The translations under genes were made by a program, and so were the position numbers. A DNA stretch of 56,973 bases from a virus. Location: IMG/VR virus record IMGVR_UViG_3300010354_002996, positions 1-56,973 of that record. One strand, written 5' to 3'. The notes below the pieces were generated by a model. It was not told the origin of the DNA. It saw only the letters and a program-made list of their open reading frames with translations, and did no database searches. Positions 28,381 through 39,616 of the stretch are shown here, one piece after another; the first letter of the stretch is position 1; every line of letters begins with the position of its first letter.

Positions 28381-30842
28381 TGGCTATAGTCGGCGGCACA
28401 GAACTACTCAGAAAGATCTCATCGCAGGTCGAATCTCAGTTTCCTTCCTTCATTCGCGAGGAAGGACCAAACTTTGTCGCCTTTCTTAAGGCATATTTTG
28501 AATATCTTGAGCAAACTGGTAATGCTACTGATGCTATCCGTTCGCTTGAAGACTTACAAGATATCGACAGAACTGTTGATAGTTTCGTAGAATATTTTCG
28601 TCGCGAGTTCTTACTTAATATTCCTGAATCTGCTCTTGCCGATAAGCGTCTGCTTACAAAACATATCATTCAATTTTATAAGAGTCGCGGTTCGGAAGAA
28701 TCATATAGATTCTTGTTCCGAATTCTTTTTGATAGAGAAATAGAACTATACTATCCTGGAGAAGATATTCTTCGCGCATCTGACGGCAGATGGGCCAAAG
28801 AAAGCAAACTTCGTGTCGGCGCACCATTTAATAAAAATCCTAGACTCTTCGAAGGCATTGAAGTGATGGGATTAGAATCTGGCGCAAAAGGATTGGTTCA
28901 GTTCGTTATCGGTACTCGTGCTTCTGGTCTTATGGTTTACGATATGACCGTCGAAAGCGTTCGGGGCGATTTTATTGACGGCGAACGTGTTATCGATGCT
29001 GAAGGAAACTATGTAACTGTTAGTAATCAAATTGGTCCGCTTTCTAATATCAAAGTTATCAATGGTGGCGCTTGGCATAACCAAGGTGATGAAATTTTGA
29101 TAAGTGGCGCAGGATCAGTAACTCCTGCAACAGCTGTTGTTACTAAAACAAATGCTACTAGCGCAATTCAAGTTCAGCTTGTTAATGGTGGATCAGGATA
29201 TACAAAAAACAATACCAGAATCTATATCGAAAATGAAACTACAGGTATTGGATTTGAAGCATTACCTGTTTCATTTTCATCAGAACCTACCGTTGTTTCA
29301 TTAGGAACAGATACTATTGGTCCTATGCGCAATGTTATTCTTAATACGGGACCAACATTTGTTAGCGCAGGAGCAAATACATCTAGCGTTAGTTCTGGTC
29401 TAGCTACTGCAAACGTATCTTCTACATTGCTATCAGCATTTAGTTTCAGTAATAGTTCGTTTTATGCTGTAAATGCTATTGCTCTTATTAATCCTGGATA
29501 TAATTTCACTTCACTACCAACAGTAAAAATTATAGACGATGAAGTTGGTCCGAAATTTGAAGCCGATGGTCATGGCGGCTATCTTGGTAGAAATGCTACA
29601 ATAAGCGTTTCTTGGGCACCTGGTTCTATTGAAGAAGTTGCTATTACGAATCCAGGCGTAGACTTTAACAAATATCTTTATGCTGACGCCTTTAATAACT
29701 CACAAGGTAATACTGTTCTGACTCTTCCATCGTCGGGATATTCTGCAAATGGATCTGCAAATACAAAATATCTATTGCGAAAGAAAACATATTCTGGTCA
29801 ATTTTTACCACAACCAAAAGGCGTCACGATATATCCTGGTCGGTATATTGATACTAAAGGATTCTTAAGCTGGAACAATAAACTTCAGGACAATTATTTT
29901 TATCAAGAATTTTCTTATGTTATTCGTGTCAGTGAGCAGTTGCAGAAATATCGCGAAGTTGTTACTAAATTAATACATCCTGCTGGCACTAAACTTTTTG
30001 GATATTATACAGTTCGTTCTAAGGCGAATGTTGCTCCTACTGTAGCTTCAAGTCGTATTAACATATTTAATCTTCCGCACACAGAATATATTACTGCTAT
30101 AGCAAACACAACAGTTGAAATTTCAACTTCACACAGCGAATCTGTAACTACATCAGATCTGTTTGGTGCTTCATTAACACTACCACTCAGTGACTCTTTG
30201 ACCAGTAATACTGTTGAAAGTGCTCAAGTCGATTTTAATGTTTCCGAACAAAACGCTACAATTACGCCAACAGAAACACAATCAACTCAAGTCGACTTTG
30301 TTTCTAGTGCCAGCGAATCGATTACTACAACGGCAACTGAAATCGGACAGGTTGATTTTAATGTTTCGGCTAGTGAATCTGCCACAACCAGTTCAACTCA
30401 GTCCGCACAAACAGTATTCCAGTCGTATGCTAATGACGCTATTCTTACTGTATCAACGGCTCAAATCGGCGAACGATTCGTTCTTATGTCTGGTTACTAT
30501 CAGGTTCAGTATGCTAACGATATTATCCAAACATACCAAACTGCACAGATTCAGCCATATGCTTATATTACTGTTGGTTCGTTTGATGGTAAAGCTAAAC
30601 TTGTTACTAACACAACGAGCGGATCGTTCTTCTCGAATGGTGCCATCAGAGCCAATACTGGTTCGATCAGTGTCGGCGGTCCTGGATCAAATCTGTTTAT
30701 TGTTCCTGTTGGCGATTCACTTGACCCAACGGCTATATATCAAGTCAACGCTATCTTCTCCAATACTGCCCTTACGCTGCGCACTGAATATCTACCAGTA
30801 ACATCAAATGCACAAATTTACTACAGTACGGGTCCAGGTTGA
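28380..30842 (+). CDS. Baseplate/virion structural protein in the gp7 position
   Basis: 820 residues. N-terminus: SQVESQFPSFIREEGPNFVAFLKAYFEYLEQ, then HIIQFYKSRGSEESYRFLFRILFDREIELYYP, a pattern I recall from the large protein after gp6 in marine T4-like phages. Middle region is beta-rich (NGGSGYTKNNTRIYI). Residues about 585-690 hold imperfect repeats (AQVDFNVSEQNATITPTETQ, TQVDFVSSASESITTTATE, QVDFNVSASESATTSSTQ). The last 80 residues resemble a small beta module also found in gp8 and gp18. T4 gp7 (1032) holds the wedge together; equivalence is by position. Confidence 0.75.
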   Translation: MAIVGGTELLRKISSQVESQFPSFIREEGPNFVAFLKAYFEYLEQTGNATDAIRSLEDLQDIDRTVDSFVEYFRREFLLNIPESALADKRLLTKHIIQFYKSRGSEESYRFLFRILFDREIELYYPGEDILRASDGRWAKESKLRVGAPFNKNPRLFEGIEVMGLESGAKGLVQFVIGTRASGLMVYDMTVESVRGDFIDGERVIDAEGNYVTVSNQIGPLSNIKVINGGAWHNQGDEILISGAGSVTPATAVVTKTNATSAIQVQLVNGGSGYTKNNTRIYIENETTGIGFEALPVSFSSEPTVVSLGTDTIGPMRNVILNTGPTFVSAGANTSSVSSGLATANVSSTLLSAFSFSNSSFYAVNAIALINPGYNFTSLPTVKIIDDEVGPKFEADGHGGYLGRNATISVSWAPGSIEEVAITNPGVDFNKYLYADAFNNSQGNTVLTLPSSGYSANGSANTKYLLRKKTYSGQFLPQPKGVTIYPGRYIDTKGFLSWNNKLQDNYFYQEFSYVIRVSEQLQKYREVVTKLIHPAGTKLFGYYTVRSKANVAPTVASSRINIFNLPHTEYITAIANTTVEISTSHSESVTTSDLFGASLTLPLSDSLTSNTVESAQVDFNVSEQNATITPTETQSTQVDFVSSASESITTTATEIGQVDFNVSASESATTSSTQSAQTVFQSYANDAILTVSTAQIGERFVLMSGYYQVQYANDIIQTYQTAQIQPYAYITVGSFDGKAKLVTNTTSGSFFSNGAIRANTGSISVGGPGSNLFIVPVGDSLDPTAIYQVNAIFSNTALTLRTEYLPVTSNAQIYYSTGPG

Positions 30843-30843
30843 T

Positions 30844-30851
30844 TATAAATA
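30844..30851 (+). promoter_or_regulatory. T4-type late promoter TATAAATA
   Basis: Exact consensus directly after the preceding stop codon and 16 bases before the ATG of the 190-residue virion protein at 30868. GAGGA lies between. A separate late promoter suggests this protein is needed in higher amounts. Confidence 0.78.
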
Positions 30852-30867
30852 ACATGAGGATTACATT

Positions 30868-31440
30868 ATGACAGTAGAAACTATTAAATCACAAGAAACA
30901 ACCGACGCAACGGTCATCAGAGGAGCCCAGAATATGGAATCGGTACACGCAAGTGGCACATATGAGGTTACATGCCACGATAGTTCAGGAAATCTTTTGT
31001 GGAAAGATGAGATCCAGAATCTAGTAACAACTGTTGGCAAGAACGATCTGCTCGATAAGTATCTTGCTGGATCTTCATATACTGCTGCTTGGTATGTTGG
31101 GTTGATCAGTTCGGTGTCATATTCGGCTGTTGCTGTTGGTGATACTGCATCATCGCATGCTGGGTGGAGAGAAGCTGGTCCGACAAACGCACCAAACTAT
31201 TCACAATCTACTCGCCCCGCTGCTGCTTTCGCTTCTGCTTCTGGCGGTTCGAAATCTACATCAAGCGCATCTTCTTTTACAATTTCTAGCACTGGTACTG
31301 TAAAAGGCGCGTTCTTGATTAGCGACTCAACTAAGGACGGAACTTCAGGCATTCTTTATTCTGCTGGTTTGTTTACTGGTGGCGATAAGAGTGTTGCTGC
31401 TGCCGACGTTATTAATATCACTTACACAGCTTCAGCGTAA
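30868..31440 (+). CDS. Predicted virion decoration/fibre protein of unknown family
   Basis: 190 residues. Contains [33 protein letters not shown] and [14 protein letters not shown], then [28 protein letters not shown] recall this pattern from many phage genomes, annotated only as hypothetical or structural. All-beta, no signal peptide, no membrane segment. It has its own late promoter within the wedge gene cluster, which fits an abundant virion protein, but its site in the particle is not known. Confidence 0.72.
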   Translation: MTVETIKSQETTDATVIRGAQNMESVHASGTYEVTCHDSSGNLLWKDEIQNLVTTVGKNDLLDKYLAGSSYTAAWYVGLISSVSYSAVAVGDTASSHAGWREAGPTNAPNYSQSTRPAAAFASASGGSKSTSSASSFTISSTGTVKGAFLISDSTKDGTSGILYSAGLFTGGDKSVAAADVINITYTASA

Positions 31441-31443
31441 TAA

Positions 31444-33243
31444 ATGCCCGCACTTATAACTAGACATTTCAGAATACATAATGCGATTCAGTTTTTTGAG
31501 TCGTTTACCGAAGCATCTCCAAACCGATATTATTTCTTTATCGGTAAAAGTTTCGAGTATGCTAATACTGTACAAATTACTGGTACAGTAAAGACCACTG
31601 CTGGATCAAATACTGTAATTGGTCAGGGAACTTATTTTACTACTGATTTGTCTATTGGTGATAGAGTTGCTATAACAGGACAATCGAATGTTCATTTTAT
31701 ACATTCGATTCCTACAGCACAAACATTTATTACAACAACAAGCAATTACAATACTATAACTTCTGGTGCTAATGCGTATGTAAGAAAACTGTTTAACGAG
31801 TTTAATCCTCCTAGTCCAACTGATTCGTATCAAAGCACATATTATGACATTTGGCGTAATATGATGTCAATGAAACGTGTTCAAGAATCTGATCGTACAC
31901 ATGTAATTAATCGTTATGATTGGGCTAATAATACATTCTATTATGCTTATGATGATCTAGATTCAAGTCTAGAAACAAAACCATTTTATGTTTACACCTC
32001 TGATCGAAACGTATATAAGTGCATTGATAATAATCTTGGCGCAAATTCAACACATATGCCAACAACAACAACTACAACTATCGAAGAAACTGCTGATGGT
32101 TATCGTTGGAAATATATGTACACTGTTTCTTCAGGAGAAGCACTTAAATTTGTAACGGCGGACTTTATTCCCGTTAAGACGTTAACAGCAAATGATGGTA
32201 GTTCACAGTGGGGCGTTCAAGTTTCTGCTGCTAATGGTGCTATTAATCACATTAAGGTTATTGCTAACGGGGCAAATTATCTATATGCATCAAACACATT
32301 TGTTTCTATTTCAAACTCTACTGTTTTAACTATTTCAGATGATGCCTCTGGTGTTGATGGTGTATATGTTGGTTCAAGCATTTATATTGATTCTGGATTA
32401 GGTTCAGGCCAGCTTCGCCGAATTATTAAGTATCATGGAGCAAATAATACTCTTGTTGTTAATGGAGCATTTACTACTTCGCCTAATACATCAAGCAGTT
32501 ATTATATTTCACCTTCAGTCAACATATATGGTGATAGTGGATTAACAACAACTTCTCGTGCAGTTGCATATGTTTCTAATACATATGCAGGTCAGGTTCG
32601 TGAAATAACAGTGATTGCTCCTGGACGGTCATATTCAACTGCTAATGTTACTATCAGTGCAAATTCAAGTCATGGTCGTGGTGCTACTGGTCGCCCAATC
32701 ATTTCACCAAAAGGCGGTCATGGTCACGATCCAGTAGATGAACTCTACGGCACATCTGTTATGATGAATATTAAGACAATCAATTCTGAATCAAACACTT
32801 TCGTTTCTAATAATGATTTCAGAATCATTGGTATTGTTCGAGATCCACTTCTTGCAAACGGAACCGCTGCCAATACTAGCGTAATTGATCAGACAACAAG
32901 AATAACAGTTAATAATGTTTTAGGCGATTTTATTGCAGATGAAGTTATTACTGGCGCAACAACTGGCGCAAAAGCAAGATTAGTTTATTTTGCTAATACA
33001 AATGCTGCTAGAACTGAAGGCGTATTGAAATTGATTCGTGTTACAACAAACGGATTAGGTCAAAGTTTTGCTGCTGGTGAAGTTGTTACTGGAGAAACGT
33101 CAACTATCACAGCATCTGTTGTTACTAATACTCCACCTGCTGTGAAACCATTCAGCGGTATTGTAATATATACTGAGAATAGGGAACCTATTCAGCGCAC
33201 ATCATTGCAAACAGAAGATTTTAAGATAACCGTAAGATATTAA
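31444..33243 (+). CDS. 8: Baseplate wedge gp8
   Basis: 599 residues, much longer than T4 gp8 (334). The pattern MPALITRHFRIHNAIQFFESF, then YYFFIGKS..., YYDIWRNMMSMKRV, YVYTSDRNVYKCIDNN and ADGYRWKYMYTVSSGEALKFVTADFIPVKTL, is that of gp8 in T4-like marine phages. Residues about 43-110 are an inserted beta module (GTVKTTAGSNTVIGQGTYF...LSIGDRVAI) that resembles insertions in gp18 and the 2120-residue protein. The C-terminal half is extra beta repeats (FIADEVITGATTGAKARLV, FAAGEVVTGETSTITASVV). Confidence 0.83.
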   Translation: MPALITRHFRIHNAIQFFESFTEASPNRYYFFIGKSFEYANTVQITGTVKTTAGSNTVIGQGTYFTTDLSIGDRVAITGQSNVHFIHSIPTAQTFITTTSNYNTITSGANAYVRKLFNEFNPPSPTDSYQSTYYDIWRNMMSMKRVQESDRTHVINRYDWANNTFYYAYDDLDSSLETKPFYVYTSDRNVYKCIDNNLGANSTHMPTTTTTTIEETADGYRWKYMYTVSSGEALKFVTADFIPVKTLTANDGSSQWGVQVSAANGAINHIKVIANGANYLYASNTFVSISNSTVLTISDDASGVDGVYVGSSIYIDSGLGSGQLRRIIKYHGANNTLVVNGAFTTSPNTSSSYYISPSVNIYGDSGLTTTSRAVAYVSNTYAGQVREITVIAPGRSYSTANVTISANSSHGRGATGRPIISPKGGHGHDPVDELYGTSVMMNIKTINSESNTFVSNNDFRIIGIVRDPLLANGTAANTSVIDQTTRITVNNVLGDFIADEVITGATTGAKARLVYFANTNAARTEGVLKLIRVTTNGLGQSFAAGEVVTGETSTITASVVTNTPPAVKPFSGIVIYTENREPIQRTSLQTEDFKITVRY

Positions 33244-33252
33244 GGCGGAAAA

Positions 33253-36200
33253 ATGGCTAACGAAGCAAATAATGTTACACTTAATACCAATTTTAATGTA
33301 GCACCATACTACGATGACTTCGATGAAACGAAGAATTTCCATCGTATTCTTTTCCGTCCTGGTCTTGCTGTTCAGGCGCGCGAACTTACGCAAATACAGT
33401 CTATTCTACAAAATCAAATCGATCGTTTTGCTTCACATATTTTTAAAGAAGGATCAACAGTTCAAGGGTTAGAAATGAACTATGATCCAGTATATAATTA
33501 TGTGAAACTAAGAAATAATAATTCGACTGGTAGTTCTGTTAACGTAGGTTCATTCTTAAACAAAACGATAAAGGGTGCAACATCTGGTGTTATCGGTCTT
33601 GTTGTTAACACAACGCAAGGATCGGAAGCCAACACGCCTAATTTCAAAACATTTTTCGTAAAGTATCTTTCTGCAAACACATCAACTGGTTATCGATATT
33701 TTGCAAATAATGAAATTTTGAATGATGTCGCAGGGAGCGGTCTTTCTTGTAACACTATTACTTCTAGTCAAGGTGGCGCAACAGGATTTGGCGCAGCAGC
33801 TGAATTTAATGGTGGTATTGTTTATGCCAAAGATCACTTTATTCGAGTTCCTGCACAAACAGTAATTATCAGCAAATACAACACACAAACCGCATCAGGT
33901 AGAGTCGGGTTTGACATAACTGAAGAAATCATAACAGAAATTAATGACACATCCCTACTTGATCCAGCTCAAGGATCATATAATTATGCTGCTCCAGGCG
34001 CAGCAAGATTAAAACTTTCTGTCGAGTTGATTAATGTTCCGCTGAATCAGACTGTATCAAATACGTTCGTTCAACTTTTGGTTGTAGAAAACGGAACTGT
34101 TCAGTCAATTTCAAATAGAACACAATATTCACAAATTCGTGATTATATGGCTCAACGAACATATGATGAGTCTGGTGATTATATTGTCAGTGGATTTGCA
34201 CCAATTATTACAGAACACCTTAAACAAGCTAACAATCAAGGAAAATACACTTCGGCAGAAGGCGGAAATTCTAGTCTTTTGTTTGTTTCTGTAGAACCTG
34301 GAAAGGCTTATGTTAAAGGATACGATGTTGAAAATATAATTTCATCAGGGTCTTCAATCGAAAAGGCACTAGATTATCGTTCTGTCGAAAGCGCAAAGGC
34401 TTTGGCTGATTATGGCAACTATGTTATTGTAGATAACGTTGCTGGCCAGTGGGATGTTAATCAGCAAGGGACCATTTCTCTTCGTGCGCAACAAGCCAAT
34501 TCTGTTTCAAATAAAACATACTCAACAATTTCTTTTCCATCATCACACATAGGTCGCGCGCGTGTGCGCGGTGTTCAACATTACTCTGGAACTCCAGGTC
34601 TTCCAAGCGCACAATACAAATTATATCTAACAGATATTGTAATGAATAGTGGATTTAGTTTTTCTAATACACAGTTTATTGGTTGGAACAGTTCTACTGG
34701 TGCAAATGGTCATGCTGATATTATTGTTTCAAATGGTAAAAACGCAAACACATTTGATTCTAGATTTAATCGTGCAGTATTTTCTCTTCCTGCTGGTCCT
34801 ATTAGAAAACTTCGTGATACTTCTGGTAACGTCAATAATGATTTTTCGTTTTATAAGTCGTTTGATGTAACTTTTAGTTCTACAAGTGGTCAGGCTACTA
34901 TTACAACAGGAGATAGTAGCGAAACTTTTGATGGAAGTGGTGTTCTTAGTGATGCAGCAACACGCACCGATTTTTATGTCGTTTCGCGTGCAGCCGCAAA
35001 TACAGGAACTTTTACAGAAACGCTTTCAACAACAAGCGGATCAAATACAGTTACAGCTAGTGCAACTATTGATGGTAAAGTAAATCCTGGTGATATCATC
35101 AATATTCATACTGGCGGCGGTAATTTCTTAGTCAGTGCAGTTAGCGGAACAACAATTAATCTGTTTGAAAACGCTACCGCATCTGGCGCTGGAAAAGCCT
35201 TTCACAAAAGATTTGTTTCGGGACAAATTCTTGATTTTGCTGGTGTAGGTAAAGACGGCAATCGTTCAATTACGATTTCTGGAACTCCTTCTACTACAGC
35301 TCTTCTCGACATGAACGAGCCATTAACATCAACAATGGCGGCTACAGCTATTGTTATTTTGAATAAGATCGATGGACAAGAAGCAACCAAAACTGTAAAT
35401 CGTAATCGTTTGGTACAAATTCATGTCGGTAGCAACAGAGGCGGTTCTGGTTATACTGCAAACACTACTGGTCCTTGGAACTTAGGTCTTTCTGATGGAT
35501 TCAAATTAAATTCTGTTCGTAAGAAAAGCAGTTCGGACTTCAGTTCAACAACTGACGGAACTGATGTAACAAGCAATTTTACTCTTGACACAGGCATGAA
35601 TGACGGTTACTACGATCATGCTAAGTTGGTAAAAAAATCAACAAGCAAATTATCTATAGCTTCTGGTGATAGATTACTTGTATCGTTCGACTACTTTACT
35701 CATTCAAATAGAGACCGAGGATATTTTTCATTTGATTCATACCCTGTTAATGATCAAACAGCAGGTAGTGATACAACAAAAATATACACATACGAAGTTC
35801 CTCTATTCACTTCACAAACAGACGGTTCAGTCTTTGACTTGCGCAACAGCATTGACTTTAGACCTAGAATCACAGATACAGCAAACAGCGTAACAACTGT
35901 TACGAATATAGCAACTAATCCTCTAACTTCGTTAACTGTAACTTCTGTTTCAGGAGGGTTACATTTCTCACCACCAAACGAAGATTTTACTACTGATCTA
36001 GATTATTACTTGAGAAGAAACGATGTGATAGGAGTCAAGAAAGACGGGCAAATAGACATTATTCGTGGTGTTCCAGACGCATTTCCTTCTACTCCACCAA
36101 CACCTCATGATGTAATGCCTATTGCTCAGATTTCACTTGCACCATATCCTTCATTGCCCAATGAAATTGGTCGCCGTGTTAATAGACCTGATCTTACGAA

Positions 36201-39200
36201 CAGAATTCGTAGAATCAAAAATAAACGATACACAATGAAAGATATTGGAAAAATTGCTGAACGTATCGATCGGTTAGAATATTATAGTGCTCTAAGTCTT
36301 ACTGAAAAGAATGCTAAAGATCTTTTGATTCAAGATGAAAATGGATTAGATCGTTTCAAAAACGGCATTTTGGTCGATTCATTTACAGGTCATAATATCG
36401 GCAACGTCTTTGATTTAGATTATAAGATTTCTGTTGATAGTAAGAGAAACGAGATGAGACCTCTTTTTTCTCTTGACAATACATCATTAAACTATACAGC
36501 AAATTCTACTAACGTTGTTCGAACAAACGTAACACCAGCTGGCGTTTCTCGTGATCAGACTATTTCTATTAGCAACTCACAGGTACTATTTTCAAACGGC
36601 GAAACACTAACCTCTGGCGCATTTTCTGCTAAACTGAGACACAAATCTGATAACAAACTTTACATTGAAGCTGCAACTGGTAATTTTGTAGTATCTGCTT
36701 CAGTGACTGGTTCTACCAGCGGACATACTGCAACTATTTCTGCTGTATCTGCTATTACTCCAGGTTCTCTTGTAACTTTACCTTACACGCATGATATTTT
36801 AGTTCAACAACCAGCTGCTACAACAACAAGAAATTGTGTTGGTACAGCATACAATTATAATGGTAATTTGTTTATCACGCCCGATAGTGATTATTGGTAT
36901 GATACTACACAAAGACCTGATGCAGAAATCAATATTGATTTAAATACTGATAATTGGTTGCATCTTGCTAATAGCTGGCAAACTCAGTGGCAAGGATGGG
37001 AAACTATATTTACTGGCGAACCTTCGCTTGTTTCTGAGACCACAACCGATGTCGGTGATAGATTTTTAGGTGACCGAGTAGGAGCGTTTTGGCAAGTTCT
37101 TCAAGGAACTCTTACCGAACAAATATTCACTACACCTACAATTGAAGCTAGATCAGGCGTCAGGGATATTGTAAATGTAACAACTGATACACAATCTATA
37201 GGCAATTTTGTTCGTGACGTTAGTATTCAGCCGTTTATGAGAAGCCAACAGATTTTTTGTAAAATGGTAGGTATGAAAGCGTCTTCACGGCTTTGGGCAT
37301 TTTTTGATGGTATAGATGTTAACGCTTATGTGCAACCTCTTACAGAATCTGAATATAATAATAGACTAAGATCTCAAAATAATGGCGGTATCGAATTTTG
37401 CGTTTTGCCAACTTCTCAATTTGGCGACCCAATATATTCAGATTCTGAAGGAAACGCTTATGTCTTGTTCAGATTACCAAATGATGAATCATTGAGGTTC
37501 AGGACTGGAACAAAACGCCTAAAATTTGTTGATAATCCAACTAACAGCACGACTTTCGGTCAATTTACTACTTCAGCAGAAACTGAATATACTGCTGAAG
37601 GATTGACTTCTGGTGTATCTGATATTTCGGTCTCAACTAGACGTCCAGTCATTGAAACAATTCCACAATATGAAGAGCGTGGAAATTCTTTTAACACGCA
37701 AAATTCAATCCCAGGACAACGTTTAGTTGGTTGGTGGAGACCACGAAGCAATGATCCTATTGCTCAGACGTTTTTGATTGCTGGTCTGTTAAAGGCACAA
37801 ATCGAAACTTCTGGAATGTATCTAACCAAAATTGATGTGTTCTTTTCGACAAAAGATTCAAAACTACCAATCACACTACAGCTTCAAGAAGTTGATCAGT
37901 TAACTGGGGCTCTTACATCAAGGGTTGTTCCATTTTCTCGAACAACATTAAATCCATCCGAAGTTCATGTTAGCGATGATGGATCAAAGCCTACTACATT
38001 CTATTTCCCTTCACCTGTATATCTACAGGAAGGTAAAGAATATGGTGCAGTATTAATTCCAGCAGCTGCTAATCCGAATTATAACGTATTCACTTCAGTG
38101 TTGGGCGAACTAGATATCCTAACAGGCGCAACTGTTTCTGAACAACCTGCTTGTGGTTTCTTGTTTACTTCAGCAAATCAACGCACTTGGGTTCCTGTAG
38201 AAAACGAAGATCTTAAGTTTACAGCTTACTATGCAAAGTTCGATACATCTGTAACTGGTAATCTTACTGTTAAAAAACCAGAAATGGAATTCTTAACAGT
38301 AGCCAATAATACTGGAGGATTCTTAAAGGTTGGCGAACCAGTAACTGGTGAAACTACTCTTATTGGCACGTTTGCTCCAGGTAGCGGTCTTACTGGAAAC
38401 GTTGCTTCAAGCAATTCGTTTGTTCAAGGTATGGTTTCAGGAGCAACAGGTATTATCACTTCAATCACTTCAAATAAAGTGACTGTAAGGGGAGTATCTA
38501 CGACAGCTAAATTTAAGGGTAAAGAAGCTGTTCGATTCCGTTTAGGTGCGAATGCAACTCATTCACCGATTGCAGGCAATTCGACTGGCGTAATCACTTC
38601 AGCAACATATCCTATTGGTCGAGTTTATATGTTTGATACTGTAAACTTTGCTAACAATAGACTTTATGTATCAAACTCATCACACGTTAACAGTGGTTCT
38701 CTTTGGGCTAATGGAAGGTTGTTTAGCGTTAATTCTTGGGTTCGTGGACAAATTGATGGAAATCAGGCAAAAGTTGTTACAATTAATAATCTAGTTGCTG
38801 ATGATATCAATTTGCAAACTAATATGATATTGCCTTCAAATACTGCTGTTACAGCATCCATGAAAATGGCAACAAGCACATCAGCTCGTGACTCATCATA
38901 CGTTCGCGTAAATATCAATAATAATACTGAACTTGGAAACCCAAGATATATCATTAGTCGTGCAAACGAAGCTAACACTTCAGCCACTAGTGCGACAATG
39001 GGAACAAATAAATCTGTTGAATTTAAGTATGATATTGTTTCTAGGAATTTAGTCGCCTCTCCAGCAATCGATCTTGAAAGACTTTCATTTGTTTCTATGC
39101 ACAATCTTATCAGTTCTAATACTGATATAGGCAGTTCTGAAGATTATGTGTCGTTTGGTGGAAACTCGTTGTCCAGATATATAACTAGAACTGTTACGTT

Positions 39201-39615
39201 GGCTGACGGTCAAGACGCAGAAGATCTTCGTATATATCTAACAGGTTATAAGCCTTCTGGATCTGACATCCATGTATTTTATAAAATTTTGCATGGAGAA
39301 GATAGCGATACTATTCGTGATGCTAGATGGATTCCGATGGAAAGAGATGTAGGCGAAGGATTCACTTCATTGTCTAGATATTCTAGCAGCGAAAATCGTG
39401 ACGATTTTATTGAGTTTGTTTATAAGATTCCTCAATATTCAAACATAGCTCGTTCTGGTGCTAATACAGCTACAGGTATTGTAGAATATCGTAACAGTTC
39501 ACGAGCAAGATTTGTCAGTTTCAAATACTTTGCTATTAAAGTTGTTTTGACCAATCCAACTTCATCAAATCCGCCCAGAGTACGTGAATTGCGGGCGATC
39601 GCACTACAGGTGTAG
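33253..39615 (+). CDS. Giant baseplate/fibre-associated virion protein (DUF4815-like N-terminus)
   Basis: 2120 residues, the largest gene here. N-terminus LNTNFNVAPYYDDFDETKNFHRILFRPGLAVQARELTQIQSILQNQIDRFASHIFKEGSTVQG is the DUF4815-type start I recall for the huge structural protein after gp8 in marine T4-like phages. It is followed by many beta domains, including a GSNTVTASATI...VNPGDIINI module (about 585-652) and a GGFLKVGEPVTGETTLI module (about 1686-1705). The terminal part is RYFAIKVVLTNPTSSNPPRVRELRAIALQV-like. It probably corresponds to the gp9/gp10 peripheral wedge region that holds tail fibres. No enzymatic motif seen. Confidence 0.82.
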   Translation: MANEANNVTLNTNFNVAPYYDDFDETKNFHRILFRPGLAVQARELTQIQSILQNQIDRFASHIFKEGSTVQGLEMNYDPVYNYVKLRNNNSTGSSVNVGSFLNKTIKGATSGVIGLVVNTTQGSEANTPNFKTFFVKYLSANTSTGYRYFANNEILNDVAGSGLSCNTITSSQGGATGFGAAAEFNGGIVYAKDHFIRVPAQTVIISKYNTQTASGRVGFDITEEIITEINDTSLLDPAQGSYNYAAPGAARLKLSVELINVPLNQTVSNTFVQLLVVENGTVQSISNRTQYSQIRDYMAQRTYDESGDYIVSGFAPIITEHLKQANNQGKYTSAEGGNSSLLFVSVEPGKAYVKGYDVENIISSGSSIEKALDYRSVESAKALADYGNYVIVDNVAGQWDVNQQGTISLRAQQANSVSNKTYSTISFPSSHIGRARVRGVQHYSGTPGLPSAQYKLYLTDIVMNSGFSFSNTQFIGWNSSTGANGHADIIVSNGKNANTFDSRFNRAVFSLPAGPIRKLRDTSGNVNNDFSFYKSFDVTFSSTSGQATITTGDSSETFDGSGVLSDAATRTDFYVVSRAAANTGTFTETLSTTSGSNTVTASATIDGKVNPGDIINIHTGGGNFLVSAVSGTTINLFENATASGAGKAFHKRFVSGQILDFAGVGKDGNRSITISGTPSTTALLDMNEPLTSTMAATAIVILNKIDGQEATKTVNRNRLVQIHVGSNRGGSGYTANTTGPWNLGLSDGFKLNSVRKKSSSDFSSTTDGTDVTSNFTLDTGMNDGYYDHAKLVKKSTSKLSIASGDRLLVSFDYFTHSNRDRGYFSFDSYPVNDQTAGSDTTKIYTYEVPLFTSQTDGSVFDLRNSIDFRPRITDTANSVTTVTNIATNPLTSLTVTSVSGGLHFSPPNEDFTTDLDYYLRRNDVIGVKKDGQIDIIRGVPDAFPSTPPTPHDVMPIAQISLAPYPSLPNEIGRRVNRPDLTNRIRRIKNKRYTMKDIGKIAERIDRLEYYSALSLTEKNAKDLLIQDENGLDRFKNGILVDSFTGHNIGNVFDLDYKISVDSKRNEMRPLFSLDNTSLNYTANSTNVVRTNVTPAGVSRDQTISISNSQVLFSNGETLTSGAFSAKLRHKSDNKLYIEAATGNFVVSASVTGSTSGHTATISAVSAITPGSLVTLPYTHDILVQQPAATTTRNCVGTAYNYNGNLFITPDSDYWYDTTQRPDAEINIDLNTDNWLHLANSWQTQWQGWETIFTGEPSLVSETTTDVGDRFLGDRVGAFWQVLQGTLTEQIFTTPTIEARSGVRDIVNVTTDTQSIGNFVRDVSIQPFMRSQQIFCKMVGMKASSRLWAFFDGIDVNAYVQPLTESEYNNRLRSQNNGGIEFCVLPTSQFGDPIYSDSEGNAYVLFRLPNDESLRFRTGTKRLKFVDNPTNSTTFGQFTTSAETEYTAEGLTSGVSDISVSTRRPVIETIPQYEERGNSFNTQNSIPGQRLVGWWRPRSNDPIAQTFLIAGLLKAQIETSGMYLTKIDVFFSTKDSKLPITLQLQEVDQLTGALTSRVVPFSRTTLNPSEVHVSDDGSKPTTFYFPSPVYLQEGKEYGAVLIPAAANPNYNVFTSVLGELDILTGATVSEQPACGFLFTSANQRTWVPVENEDLKFTAYYAKFDTSVTGNLTVKKPEMEFLTVANNTGGFLKVGEPVTGETTLIGTFAPGSGLTGNVASSNSFVQGMVSGATGIITSITSNKVTVRGVSTTAKFKGKEAVRFRLGANATHSPIAGNSTGVITSATYPIGRVYMFDTVNFANNRLYVSNSSHVNSGSLWANGRLFSVNSWVRGQIDGNQAKVVTINNLVADDINLQTNMILPSNTAVTASMKMATSTSARDSSYVRVNINNNTELGNPRYIISRANEANTSATSATMGTNKSVEFKYDIVSRNLVASPAIDLERLSFVSMHNLISSNTDIGSSEDYVSFGGNSLSRYITRTVTLADGQDAEDLRIYLTGYKPSGSDIHVFYKILHGEDSDTIRDARWIPMERDVGEGFTSLSRYSSSENRDDFIEFVYKIPQYSNIARSGANTATGIVEYRNSSRARFVSFKYFAIKVVLTNPTSSNPPRVRELRAIALQV

Positions 39616-39616
39616 T

